Of a stretch of DNA of 64,000 nucleotides, positions 51,768 to 61,193 are shown piece by piece. A model generated the notes under the pieces. That model searched no databases and was not told the origin of the DNA. It saw nothing but the letters and a program-made list of their open reading frames with translations. The DNA is taken from positions 1 to 64,000 of the forward strand of contig CAYPIE010000007.1 of NCBI GenBank assembly GCA_964410665.1. Reading direction: 5' to 3'. Position numbers and translations under genes: made by a program. Each line of letters opens with the position of its first letter. Position 1 is the stretch's first letter. The stretch comes from CAYPIE01 sp964410665. GTDB lineage: Bacteria; Planctomycetota; Planctomycetia; Gemmatales; Gemmataceae.

Positions 51768-53138
51768 TCAACGGGTGAGCTGGTTCACCAGCTTTAGTGC
51801 CTCAGGATGCTCAGGCGCATAGATCAACAACTCCTGAGCATAGCGAAGGGCAAGTTGGCTTTGGTCTGTCGCAAGGGCTTCCTCGATCGCCTGAGTGCTG
51901 GCCAACACAAAGCTACGCACTAATTCTGGATGCCTCGGTTGCAGTGACAACGCTGCTTGCAAATGCGCGACTGCCTGTGCAGGGGTTTCGGCCAGACGCC
52001 CAAGCCAGATCCAAATATCGACTTGGTCTGGATTGCTGTGAGCGAGGCATTGTAATTGGGTCAATGCCCCTCGGATGCGTCCGGCATGAGCCATCGAAAC
52101 AGCTCTTTCAATCTGCTTCGATAATGGTAACGCTTGAGATGATTTGCGCTGCTCCACCGTGGTGTCACGCAACCCTACCGATTCGATGTCATCGTGCAGC
52201 GTATCCGAGATGGCAGCGTGTTCGACGATGGTATCGAGAGCCCCGAGAAAAGCCGGCCCAAAATGCACACTATCAAGTGCATCCAGGAGGGCTTCACCGG
52301 TTTGGTATCGGTCTTCCGGTCGTCGTGCCATCATCTTGACGACCACCGTGGACAGACTTTGCGGGACATGAGGAGCAATCTCGTGAGGTGGGACCAGAGT
52401 CGCGATGTTGTGTTTCAGTAGCACTTCTTGAATCGAACGCCCGGGGAACGGCAATCGTTCGGTTAAGGCCTCATAGAGAGTTGCACCCAGGGCATAAATG
52501 TCACTGCGATGGTCTAATTCCGTGGAGCGTCGGGCTTGCTCCGGGGCCATGTAGGCTGCGGTGCCTGCCAGCTCCGAGCCAATATGGAAGCGGGGATCCT
52601 CATCTGGTTGATGCAATAGTGCGGCTAAACCGAGATCTGCGATTTTGACTCCCCCTTGGCGAGTCAGCAGAAGATTGGCCGGTTTGATGTCGCGGTGGAT
52701 GATTCCGTGCTGCCACGCCTCGATGAGTCCAAGGGTACACTGCCGAGCGATCTCCACGACCCGGTCGGGCCGCATCGGCCCAGACTGGCGGAGGAGCTCC
52801 AAGAGGTTGAGCCCATCAACATATTCGGTTGCTAAATAAGGTGATGGCTGGTTGTCAAAATCCCACAATCGCAGAATATTAGGATGGTTCAAACGAGCGA
52901 GCAGGCGTGCTTCCCGTTGAAACTGGTCCCAGATTTCCGGACGCGCTTCGACCCGCATCAACTTCAATGCGACCGGAATGTCAAGTTTGGTATGGGTGGC
53001 CCGATATACCAGGGCTGAACTGCCCTGGCCCAATTGTCCTGTGAGCAGGTATTTTCCGAAGGTGGCCCCAATCGAAAGAGAGCCGCGCCCGCTGGCATCC
53101 CCGCTCTCTAAACGTGGTGAACAAGTGGTTGAGTCCAT
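51768..53138 (-). CDS. Hanks-type Ser/Thr protein kinase with TPR-like C-terminus
   Basis: A 456-residue kinase. The catalytic part (about 25-290) has GQLGQGSSALVYRATHT (Gly-rich loop), VALKL with Lys59, the HRDIKPANLLL loop (148-157), ADLGLAAL (DLG instead of DFG), AYMAPEQARR and SDIYALGATLYEALT. From about 345 the text looks TPR-like (AGRIRGALTQLQCLAHSNPD, LRYAQELLIYAPEHPEAL). No membrane segment is seen, so it is probably cytoplasmic. It lies 286 nt after the second kinase gene in the same direction; I see nothing else in that gap. Confidence 0.92.
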   Translation of the reverse strand: MDSTTCSPRLESGDASGRGSLSIGATFGKYLLTGQLGQGSSALVYRATHTKLDIPVALKLMRVEARPEIWDQFQREARLLARLNHPNILRLWDFDNQPSPYLATEYVDGLNLLELLRQSGPMRPDRVVEIARQCTLGLIEAWQHGIIHRDIKPANLLLTRQGGVKIADLGLAALLHQPDEDPRFHIGSELAGTAAYMAPEQARRSTELDHRSDIYALGATLYEALTERLPFPGRSIQEVLLKHNIATLVPPHEIAPHVPQSLSTVVVKMMARRPEDRYQTGEALLDALDSVHFGPAFLGALDTIVEHAAISDTLHDDIESVGLRDTTVEQRKSSQALPLSKQIERAVSMAHAGRIRGALTQLQCLAHSNPDQVDIWIWLGRLAETPAQAVAHLQAALSLQPRHPELVRSFVLASTQAIEEALATDQSQLALRYAQELLIYAPEHPEALKLVNQLTR

Positions 53139-53424
53139 CGGAGTTACGCCCTAGAAATAATTCATCGCTCCAGTCGAGACAAGCCTAGGTTAAAAACTTT
53201 GCTTTGCAAAAAACTTTTTTCCAAGGTGCGTTCACACTCAATATTCATTTTATCTATATAATAACTGATCGCATCCCCCGATCGCGCTTCGTATACCCGC
53301 AAAGCTGCTCCACCGAAGGGGCACTGCTCCGTGCAGTGGATCCGATGTGAAAGGTTAGGCAACGTGTGAGCGGAGGGATAAAACGAAACGTATTTTGGTT
53401 GTTCTAATAGAAAAGTGCTTTGTC

Positions 53425-54837
53425 TCACCCAAAGGCCGGTAACAGTCCGCTGAGGTACAGAACGAAAAGGGTGATCGCGATCCCCATTAGAAGCCCAAAC
53501 ATCCACCATAAGATCCGCATCGTGATCATGAGGGGCGTCGAGCGTGCTGGGACCACCGGTTGCGTGGACGGACGAGGGTGAGTCCGTTCGAGATTCAAAT
53601 TATCGGTCGAGGGCGTACCGCCGTCTTCTTCATCGACCAATACCCATGGTGAATCTTCGCAAAAGCTCGGGTCCTCGCCCGATTGTGGCTGCGAGCTTGA
53701 CGTGGGCAGATGCGAACCCGATAGCCCTTCGACCAGAAACCAATCGGTGGGATCATGGTGGTCGATATTATCTAACGTCTGTATCAATACATCAGCGTTT
53801 GAAAAGCGTTGCTCCACATCCTTGGCCATCAGCTTGCGTACCACACCCAGTACGCCGGCCGGAACTTCGGGACGTAGCTTGTCGACAGCGATCGGCTCTT
53901 CGGTTCCATGACGTAAAATCTTCTCCAACGAGGTGCCCCCGGGGAAGGGAACCTGCCCAGTCAGGAGAAAATAGAATGTACAGCCCAGGCTATATAGGTC
54001 GGAACGAGGATCCAACTTGGACGCATCACGAGCCTGTTCTGGCGCAATGTAGTCGGGAGTGCCAATAATCCCAGGGGACTGGGCGACCACCGTATCCGGA
54101 GAGCCACCGCTTGCTGAGCCTGAGCCAGACGCGACGTCCGGTTCCACCATGCGAGCGAGTCCAAAATCGAGGATTTTCAGGATCGCGTTGCCACTGCCAA
54201 TCCGTCCCGTCACCGGCTGGAGAAGTAGGTTGGAAGGCTTGATGTCCCGATGCACCATGCCCGCATCATGGGCGAATTGCAGTCCTAGCGCGGCTTGGCG
54301 GAGCAACGCACACGCTTGCGAGATGGGTAGTGGACCGTTGGTTTTCACAAGATCGAACAGATTGGGTCCATCGACATATTCCATCACGAGATAGCAGCGA
54401 CCGTCCTGTTCATTCGCATCAAAGGCGACCACGATGTTGGGGTGATGGAGTTTCGCGGTGGCATGAATTTCACGTTGAAACAGGTCGCGAGCACGACTGG
54501 TTCGGGTGACTTTGGAAGAGAGAATCTTCAACGCGACCAGCCGGCCCATCGTGCGGTGACGTGCCTTGAACACTCGGCCCATGCCGCCGCGACCGATTTG
54601 ATCGAGAATCTCATATTGGCCCAGTAAAAAACCCTGCGTTCGGCCCGCTAGCAAGCGTTCCGCTTGGAAGCGAGTGAGCACACCAAGTTCCACCATTTTG
54701 CGTGCGATTACTCGACCACGGCTGGTATCGGGCAAGGCAGGTAGAATACGTTCGAATTGCTCCGGAGCTAACAAGCCGCTGGCGCGCACCGCGGATAGAA
54801 ATTGATCGCGATCTAACGAGGAGGCAGAGGCAGTCAT
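53425..54837 (-). CDS. Membrane-anchored Ser/Thr protein kinase
   Basis: A 470-residue kinase. Residues 1-70 form a helical part (LDRDQFLSAVRASGLLAPEQFERIL, then VELGVLTRFQAERLLAG) typical of planctomycete kinases. The catalytic domain follows with IGRGGMGRVF, VALKIL, VHRDIKPSNLLLQ (HRD 196-198), LDFGLARM (DFG 224-226), PDYIAPEQARD. A disordered linker leads to one C-terminal membrane span (WWMFGLLMGIAITLFVLYLSG). ATG 54837 follows GGGGAAAG; the frame is open further upstream. Substrate unknown. Confidence 0.93.
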   Translation of the reverse strand: MTASASSLDRDQFLSAVRASGLLAPEQFERILPALPDTSRGRVIARKMVELGVLTRFQAERLLAGRTQGFLLGQYEILDQIGRGGMGRVFKARHRTMGRLVALKILSSKVTRTSRARDLFQREIHATAKLHHPNIVVAFDANEQDGRCYLVMEYVDGPNLFDLVKTNGPLPISQACALLRQAALGLQFAHDAGMVHRDIKPSNLLLQPVTGRIGSGNAILKILDFGLARMVEPDVASGSGSASGGSPDTVVAQSPGIIGTPDYIAPEQARDASKLDPRSDLYSLGCTFYFLLTGQVPFPGGTSLEKILRHGTEEPIAVDKLRPEVPAGVLGVVRKLMAKDVEQRFSNADVLIQTLDNIDHHDPTDWFLVEGLSGSHLPTSSSQPQSGEDPSFCEDSPWVLVDEEDGGTPSTDNLNLERTHPRPSTQPVVPARSTPLMITMRILWWMFGLLMGIAITLFVLYLSGLLPAFG

Positions 54838-55392
54838 AACTTTCCCCGAATCACGGTGCTTACCGTGATCGCCTTGCAGCTGCACGGCAGCGCCTCGATA
54901 CGAGTAACCATGAAGCGGTGGGATTGCAACAGCGCGGCGACGATCTGACCGAGTTTCCTTTTTAGCTCGCACAATGCTCAGCATGCTACACTGCCCCAGC
55001 TCGTAGCATCAACAAGCCAAGCAAAACCGTAGGAAGCGGATATTCCCCGGACCGACCAATCGTGAGGCTCAATTGCTTGGTCCGGCTGCTACGACCCCAT
55101 TTCCTAGAGAAGACGATCCAGCCATGGTAAACACACGCGAAATATCGGTGAGATCACCTGCGAACCGCTCCTTTGTCCTAGAAAGTTGATCGATTGCTGG
55201 TGGGAATCTCCATTAGGAATCTTCATTAGAGTGGGCGAGCACCTGCATCGTTCCGCCTAATCCATCCAGCTCCGCGTGTGCATCATACCATATTTCTCCG
55301 AGGGATTGGTGTCGTCCCCAGTTACGCCGTCGTCTAAAGTAAACTACTCACCAAGAATGACGACAGTTTCGTTTGCGAACAAAGGATGGATC
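54838..55392. other. Divergent intergenic region upstream of the phosphate block
   Basis: Between the kinase (minus) and the first plus-strand gene of the phosphate block. It holds an inverted repeat CCGGACC/GGTCCGG (55047-55085), enclosed by CGTAGC/GCTACG (55002-55093), and a tandem 13-nt direct repeat at 55203-55228. No coding frame or RNA gene was recognised. Confidence 0.5.
55203..55228. repeat. Tandem 13-nt direct repeat upstream of the phosphate block
   Basis: GGAATCTCCATTA is followed directly by GGAATCTTCATTA (one mismatch). Tandem direct repeats of this sort are the form of Pho-box sites bound by PhoB dimers, though the unit length (13 not 11) and text differ from the E. coli box. 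A regulatory role is inferred. Confidence 0.45.
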
Positions 55393-56520
55393 GTGAGTCA
55401 GCACGTGCGGCCACTCCTCTGGCTTCTCCTGGTGCTTCTCCCTGCGGGTTGTGGCACGGCCTCTCCAGGTCCCATCTATCTTGGGCATCTGCTCCCGGCA
55501 CATTCTCAAGAGGCCGAACTGCAGGGGCTTCAACAAGGTCTGAAACAACTCCAGCAGGAGGAAGCGAGTCTGCCGGAAGGCCGCGAGCTTCTGGTGATCC
55601 ATGCAGAACAAGGTCGGACGGCGGAGAGCATCCAAGCTCAGGCTGTTCGGCTAGTGGTGATTAACCAGGTCCAAGGGCTGGTCGGCGGCCTGGAACCCGA
55701 TGCCGCCAGCGCAATCGCGCGGGTAGCGGAAGCCGAGCAAGTCCTTGCGATCTGTCTGGCAGGAAGTGTCGAAAACGCTTCACAAGGGTGGGTGCTGCCA
55801 CTGGGAATTGCCCCAGCAGAGCGAGGGCGACATCTTGCCGAGTATGCCCAGAAGGAGTTGAAGGCCCATCGTCCAGTGCTGGTTAAGGCCGACAACACTC
55901 CTCCAACCGAGCGGATGGTCGGTGCATTTCAACAACACTTCCCCTCCTCCGATGCCTTCAGCGTCGTCACGCTAGGGGAAAAGCGGGAGGATCGCCGAGC
56001 TGAGCTGAAAACGATATTGCAGACGATCCAACCGGATCTGATCGTGCTTGCATGCTCGACCCCCACCTTTTCGGAGGGTCTGGATCTACTCATCCAGAGC
56101 AGTATCCCTGAAGACACGCCGATCATTGTGATGGGGCCTGAGACCGTCGGCGCGCAGCTGCTCGAGCGAACCTTGCCATCGAAGTTAGTCTTGTTCGCAA
56201 CTGCTTTCAGTACTGAGGATCCTGCGGAAGAAGTACAAGCTTTTGTGCGCCGCTATACCGCCACGTTTGGGGAAGCCCCGAACGCAGCGGCCGCACTGGC
56301 CTATGATGCCGTACAAGTGTATGCCAGTTTGGTTGGCGAAGCGGGCAGTGTACGATCCGAAAAGGTACGTGCTCTCCTGCGTGAGCGGACCACGTTGCCA
56401 AGCTTCACCGGCACGTTGCATCTGGCGAGCAACGCGATTTGGCAACGGACAGTCTATATTGTTCGAGTGGTCGCAGGTCGCTTCCAACGCGAGAAAACGG
56501 TTCCAGCATCGCTGCAATGA
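55393..56520 (+). CDS. Peripla_BP_6-type substrate-binding lipoprotein
   Basis: A 375-residue predicted lipoprotein: the leader ends LLVLLPAGCG, giving a plausible lipidated Cys. The mature part has the two-lobe layout of branched-chain amino acid type binding proteins (IYLGHLLPAHSQEAELQGLQ continues; GLVGGLEPDAASAIARVAE; LIVLACSTPTFSEGLDLL; APNAAAALAYDAVQVYASL). I chose GTG 55393, which has AAAGGA 6 nt upstream; an ATG at 55357 is also in frame. It overlaps pstS as ATGA, so it belongs to the phosphate block, yet its own ligand is unknown. No matching permease is nearby. Confidence 0.82.
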   Translation: MSQHVRPLLWLLLVLLPAGCGTASPGPIYLGHLLPAHSQEAELQGLQQGLKQLQQEEASLPEGRELLVIHAEQGRTAESIQAQAVRLVVINQVQGLVGGLEPDAASAIARVAEAEQVLAICLAGSVENASQGWVLPLGIAPAERGRHLAEYAQKELKAHRPVLVKADNTPPTERMVGAFQQHFPSSDAFSVVTLGEKREDRRAELKTILQTIQPDLIVLACSTPTFSEGLDLLIQSSIPEDTPIIVMGPETVGAQLLERTLPSKLVLFATAFSTEDPAEEVQAFVRRYTATFGEAPNAAAALAYDAVQVYASLVGEAGSVRSEKVRALLRERTTLPSFTGTLHLASNAIWQRTVYIVRVVAGRFQREKTVPASLQ

Positions 56521-57677
56521 CTCTCACATTAAATCTTCTCCAAATTACCACCATTTCCCATTACATTCCGTTTAAAGTTGATTGGTGGTGGATTGGGATC
56601 ATGTCCCTACTGGCATGGTCTCTCCCCGGATGTCGTGATGCAGTACGCATTGATGCAGGCGGAGCTTCATTTGTTTTTCCGGTCATGCTAAAATGGGTTC
56701 GTTGTTACGACTCTCAAAATAATGTCGAGGTGGATTACACGCCGACCGGTTCGGGCAATGGCGTTGCGCAGATGCTCGCAGGCCGATTGGCATTCGGCTG
56801 CACGGATGCTTTTTTGTCCGATCGTCTGCTCGCGGACGCGGAAGTGAAGCACCGGCGGATCCTGCATATCCCGCTTGTACTGGGAGCAGTGGTCCCCATT
56901 TACCACGTCCCCGAAGCTGGGCCGAAGCCATTACGATTCTCGGGTGAGGTGCTCGCTAGGATATTTACTGGCGACATCACGCGTTGGGACGACCCGGAGT
57001 TAAGCGCCCTGAATCCTAGCAGAGCTCTCCCCCATGCAGGGATTGCCGTGGTCAGTCGTAGCGATCCTAGCGGGACGACAGCGCTATTTACGGCGTACCT
57101 GCAACAATCGAGTCGTGCTTGGGCCACCCAAGTTGGTCAAGGGATGTCCGTCCCCTGGCCCGTTGGTGTGAGTCAACGTGGCAATTCAGGGGTAGCAGGG
57201 CAGGTTCGTCGAACACCCTACAGTATTGGTTTTGTTGAATTGCTTTATGCTCAACGGAACCAGCTGGCGGTTGGTGCGGTCGAAACCTATGACAGTGCCC
57301 AACGTAATCATGCCGCGCGGCAACAAATGGGGATGGACTTGCCCATGACAGCACGGTCCTTCCTCCTAGCCACACCCGCGACGGTGACGGCTGCTTGTCG
57401 CTCTGCCTTGCCAGAAATTCGCCTAAAGCATCGGGACTTACGCTTTCGCCTGCTCCGCAAGCCGGGCCCCGCTTATCCGATTGTCGGCGTCGATTGGGCA
57501 GTCCTCTATGCGCAGCAACCTTCGGAGATTGGCCAAGCACTCCAGCAATTCCTGCTCTGGGTTACTCGGCCGGACGGAGAAGCTCAGCAAATGGCGGCCG
57601 ACCTCGGTTATACCCCCTTGCCAGCGGAATTGCTTCCTCTGATCGATGCCCAAATCGGTCAGATGACCTGGCAATAG
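56517..57677 (+). CDS. pstS: Phosphate-binding protein PstS
   Basis: A 386-residue phosphate-binding lipoprotein. The leader ends LLAWSLPGC (lipobox-like). The PstS family is seen in DAGGASFVFPVMLKWV, NVEVDYTPTGSGNGVAQMLAGRLAFGCTDAFLSD, GEVLARIFTGDITRWDDPEL and VVSRSDPSGTTALFTAYL (phosphate loop), then RTPYSIGFVELLYA. ATG 56517 overlaps the previous stop by 4 nt; the longer N-terminus before the leader (TLTLNLLQITTISHY) is unusual, and the internal ATG at 56601 could serve instead. It feeds the fused permease gene 20 nt downstream. Confidence 0.93.
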   Translation: MTLTLNLLQITTISHYIPFKVDWWWIGIMSLLAWSLPGCRDAVRIDAGGASFVFPVMLKWVRCYDSQNNVEVDYTPTGSGNGVAQMLAGRLAFGCTDAFLSDRLLADAEVKHRRILHIPLVLGAVVPIYHVPEAGPKPLRFSGEVLARIFTGDITRWDDPELSALNPSRALPHAGIAVVSRSDPSGTTALFTAYLQQSSRAWATQVGQGMSVPWPVGVSQRGNSGVAGQVRRTPYSIGFVELLYAQRNQLAVGAVETYDSAQRNHAARQQMGMDLPMTARSFLLATPATVTAACRSALPEIRLKHRDLRFRLLRKPGPAYPIVGVDWAVLYAQQPSEIGQALQQFLLWVTRPDGEAQQMAADLGYTPLPAELLPLIDAQIGQMTWQ

Positions 57678-57697
57678 CCAACGGAACTCTCCAGATC

Positions 57698-59596
57698 ATG
57701 GCCAGTGTGCAATCGCCTCCCCGGTCTCGTTCTCCCCGGCCTGCCTCCAGTGATCGCTGGTTTCGCCGACTTAGTTTGGTTGCCGGCTGGAGTGTGATCG
57801 GACTGAGTGTCAGTCTGTTGGCGGTGCTGATCTGGTACTCCTTGCCGATGCTCGATCAGATCCGCGACTTTTTCACCACCGAAAGGTTCGACCCCCGGAT
57901 CGGGCAGTATGGGGCCCTTGCGTATATCTACGGGACTTTGATCACCGCCGCATTGGCCATGGTGTTGGCAGTGCCTTTGGGCATTGGTTCAGCCACTTAC
58001 TTGGCCGAAATCGCTCCGAGTTGGTTACGCCGTTCGGGTGCCTCTTTGATCGAATTACTGGCCGCCATACCCAGTGTGGTTTATGGCTTTTGGGGGCTCT
58101 TTTTTCTCGCCCCAGGGCTACAGTGGATCGCCGATCAGCTGGGTGGCCCGAATACGGGAGGAGCGGGCATCCTTTCTGCTGGGCTGATCTTGGCCATCAT
58201 GATTGTCCCGTTCATTACTGCGATAAGCTTTGATGTGTGTCGCTCGGTACCGAACGCCTATCGCGAGGCGGCATTGGCCTTGGGCGCAACCCGCTGGCAG
58301 ATGATCCGTACGAGCGTCATACCGACGGCCCGACCCGGGATCATGGCCGCGTGCTTTCTGGCACTTGGGCGCGCCCTAGGTGAAACCATGGCGGTGACCA
58401 TGTTAATAGGCAATCGCGCCAGCCTGCCGGACTCCTGGCAATCGATTCTATTCCCCTTCTTTGAGCTCGGCGATTCGATCGCAAGCGTGATCGCCAATCA
58501 ATTGAATGAAACCACCGACGAAACACATCGATCTGCATTGATATGCTTGGGGCTGATCCTATTCCTGGTAACGATGTTGGTGAACCTCGTCGCACGCCTA
58601 TTTATCCACTGGCCCAGCTCAACTCGCGTGCGCGCGCAATCTAGCCCATCTCTGCAAAGCAGCCCCCCTTTCGATTCCACCCATCCAGCGCTTGCTGCAA
58701 GACCGGAAACAACGCAGTCAAGACCGAGCATTCGCCTCACAAGCTTGAAGGAGTATTCCGGAACCCAGCGCAGTGCTTCATGCATCGATTGGCTGATGAC
58801 CAATGTGCTTATGCTAACATTTGCATTGGTAGTCATCCCTTTATTTCTGATCCTGGCCTACATTGTTTACCGAGGAGGCACCTCGCTCAACTTCGCCTTG
58901 TTCACAGCCCTCCCCGATCGAGGACTTGCCCATGCCCTGGTCGGCAGTCTGATGGTCGTCAGCCTTGGGACGTTGATGGCCGTCCCTCTGTCGGTGATGG
59001 CGGCGATTTTTCTCGCCGAATTTCGACCCAGCCGAATCGCCAGCATCATCCGCTTCACTGGAGAACTGCTTGCGGGAGTTCCCTCAATCATCATTGGCAT
59101 TTTTGGCTATGTGTTGATCGTCCAGACCACGGGTTCATTTTCCGGGTTGGCCGGAGCGTTCGCGCTGGCAGTGATGATGGTGCCGATCGTCATGCGTTCA
59201 TCAGAGGAATCGTTGAAATTGGTGCCCGCTGAGTTACGTCAAGCCAGTTATGCGCTTGGGGCTTCGCAATGGCAGACGGTGAGCCGCATCACCTTTCCCG
59301 CGGCTCTACCCGCCGTGATCACCGGCGTCGTGTTGGCCGTGGGACGCATTGTGGGAGAAACTGCCCCACTTCTACTGACCGCGTACGGGTCATTATTTTT
59401 CCCACGGTCGCCGTTGGATCGTACGCCGGTTTTGCCAAAATACATTTACGATTATTCTAGGAGTGGGATTCCCGCCTGGGAGGATCAAGCCTGGGCGGCC
59501 GCACTGATCTTGGTGACTTTTGTCATCGCCTTGAACATTAGCATCCGCTGCATTTCCGGACATCGATTGGTTCGAGTCCGGAGGATTACGGGTTGA
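57698..59596 (+). CDS. Fused PstC-PstA phosphate permease
   Basis: A 632-residue single chain with both permease subunits. Residues 20-305 match PstC (YGTLITAALAMVLAVPLGIG, AIPSVVYGFWGLFFLAP, first EAA loop YREAALALGATRWQM at 189-202). A Ser/Pro-rich linker runs 306-362. Residues 365-625 match PstA (ALVGSLMVVSLGTLMAVPLS, GVPSIIIGIFGYVLI, second EAA loop LRQASYALGASQWQTV). In most bacteria these are two proteins. The reading frame is open and continuous through the linker. ATG 57698 is chosen by family fit; the frame is open upstream into pstS. Confidence 0.92.
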   Translation: MASVQSPPRSRSPRPASSDRWFRRLSLVAGWSVIGLSVSLLAVLIWYSLPMLDQIRDFFTTERFDPRIGQYGALAYIYGTLITAALAMVLAVPLGIGSATYLAEIAPSWLRRSGASLIELLAAIPSVVYGFWGLFFLAPGLQWIADQLGGPNTGGAGILSAGLILAIMIVPFITAISFDVCRSVPNAYREAALALGATRWQMIRTSVIPTARPGIMAACFLALGRALGETMAVTMLIGNRASLPDSWQSILFPFFELGDSIASVIANQLNETTDETHRSALICLGLILFLVTMLVNLVARLFIHWPSSTRVRAQSSPSLQSSPPFDSTHPALAARPETTQSRPSIRLTSLKEYSGTQRSASCIDWLMTNVLMLTFALVVIPLFLILAYIVYRGGTSLNFALFTALPDRGLAHALVGSLMVVSLGTLMAVPLSVMAAIFLAEFRPSRIASIIRFTGELLAGVPSIIIGIFGYVLIVQTTGSFSGLAGAFALAVMMVPIVMRSSEESLKLVPAELRQASYALGASQWQTVSRITFPAALPAVITGVVLAVGRIVGETAPLLLTAYGSLFFPRSPLDRTPVLPKYIYDYSRSGIPAWEDQAWAAALILVTFVIALNISIRCISGHRLVRVRRITG

Positions 59597-59706
59597 AACG
59601 AGCAGATCATCACATAGATTATATATAATAGATTGTTTTGAATCTGCTCGGCGTTTGCTCGGGGCAAGCGTAGGCAAACCGACCCTGGACTCCCGGCACC
59701 CAAGGA

Positions 59707-61122
59707 ATGTCTCCTTCGAACGGTCGAGCACCTATGTTTTGGCGACTCTTTCTAACCTATGTGTTGCTGATCGGCCTCGCTGTCATCTGGGCCGCCACCT
59801 TGCTGTTACACCGCATCGATGTGAGTGCGTACCCCGAGCTAGCCTACGAGGCCATCCTGGTGGGAAGTACCGTGATCGGGCTGTCGACGATTCCTGCATT
59901 TATCTTTGCACGTCGCTTTGTCCGCCCGTTGCATGAGCTCACAGAAGGAGCTCGGCAGATCGCGGGTGGCCACTACGGCCATCAGATTCAAACGGATGGG
60001 GTCGACGATGTCCAGACACTAGCTCAAACATTCAATGGAATGAGCCGAGAGTTGAACGCCCAATTCAAGCAGCTCGAGAATGATCGGCAACAGTTACGCA
60101 CCGTGCTTGGAGGGATGATCGAGGGGGTGATCGCGATCGATGCCGAAGAACGCTTGCTCTTCGTCAACGATCGCGCGGCGAGATTGTTGGATTTCGATCC
60201 GACCACCGCCATCAGCCGAAAATTCTGGGAGGTGGTTCGCCATCCACCGATTCAGGAGCTGTTCGAGAAGAGTAAACAGTCGGTGGAACCGACGCGGCAA
60301 GAGCTCGATTGGATCGGTCCTGGCATGAAAAGTCTGGCCATCTACGTGGCACGGATGCCCGACTCCCCGCGCGCCGCGGTGATGGTGCTGCATGACATTA
60401 CCGATCTAAAACGTCTTGAACGACTTCGGCAAGACTTTGTGGCCAATGTTTCACACGAGCTCAAAACGCCACTCTCGGTAATCCACGCAAGTATTGAAAC
60501 GCTGTTGGATGGTGCCGTGGAAGATGAACAAGCACGCACCCCTTTTCTCGAGCAAATTGCCGAGCAAACCGAGCGACTGCACGCGTTGATTATCGATCTG
60601 TTGCATCTGGCACGGATCGAAGCGGGCGGCATGGAGCTCGATTTTCAGGCCGTACCGCTCGCCGTCGCGGTGGCCGATTGTATCGATCGTCATTACACTA
60701 AGGCCGAGAGCAATCAACAGAATCTCATCGCGAATCCCCCCGACGAACTTATCCATATCGGTTTAACCGTCTGGGCCGACGAAGAAGCCCTGGGACAAAT
60801 ACTAGACAACCTAGTCGATAACGCACTTAAATATACCCCGCCGGGTGGTACCATCCAAGTTCGCTGGTCAGCAGACGACACCCAGGTGCTCCTCGAGGTC
60901 GAAGACAACGGGATCGGCATTCCAGAACGAGATTTGCCGCGGATTTTCGAACGCTTTTATCGGGTGGATAAGGCACGTTCTCGAGAGGTCGGCGGAACTG
61001 GGCTGGGACTCGCCATCGTCAAACATCTTGTGCAAACCATGCAGGGAAGTATTCGGGTCAGCAGTCAGATCGGTCAGGGCACACGGTTCACGGTATGCCT
61101 GCCTCGTGCCCGCGATGTATGA
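59707..61122 (+). CDS. phoR: PhoR-type sensor histidine kinase
   Basis: A 471-residue membrane kinase. Two membrane segments near the N-terminus (LFLTYVLLIGLAVIWAATLLL and AILVGSTVIGLSTIPAFIFA) leave almost no periplasmic part. HAMP (70-125), PAS (about 130-235), HisKA with His250 in VSHELKTPLS, and HATPase with NLVDNALKYTPPGG, EDNGIGIPERDLPRIFERFYRVDKARSREVGGTGLGL. The small outer loop matches PhoR, which senses phosphate through Pst/PhoU. The gene sits between the permease and pstB. The start is uncertain: ATG 59707 or ATG 59734, neither with a good ribosome site. Confidence 0.9.
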   Translation: MSPSNGRAPMFWRLFLTYVLLIGLAVIWAATLLLHRIDVSAYPELAYEAILVGSTVIGLSTIPAFIFARRFVRPLHELTEGARQIAGGHYGHQIQTDGVDDVQTLAQTFNGMSRELNAQFKQLENDRQQLRTVLGGMIEGVIAIDAEERLLFVNDRAARLLDFDPTTAISRKFWEVVRHPPIQELFEKSKQSVEPTRQELDWIGPGMKSLAIYVARMPDSPRAAVMVLHDITDLKRLERLRQDFVANVSHELKTPLSVIHASIETLLDGAVEDEQARTPFLEQIAEQTERLHALIIDLLHLARIEAGGMELDFQAVPLAVAVADCIDRHYTKAESNQQNLIANPPDELIHIGLTVWADEEALGQILDNLVDNALKYTPPGGTIQVRWSADDTQVLLEVEDNGIGIPERDLPRIFERFYRVDKARSREVGGTGLGLAIVKHLVQTMQGSIRVSSQIGQGTRFTVCLPRARDV

Positions 61123-61193
61123 ATTGAAAAAATTCTTCCCCTTCTCCCAAAAAAACGATAGAACATTCACTATGTTCCGCGGAGGTCTGACTC

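Noticed and set aside
53139..53424. Minus-strand frame in the gap between the kinase genes
   Set aside because: Overlaps the end of the anchored kinase gene out of frame and lacks any motif.
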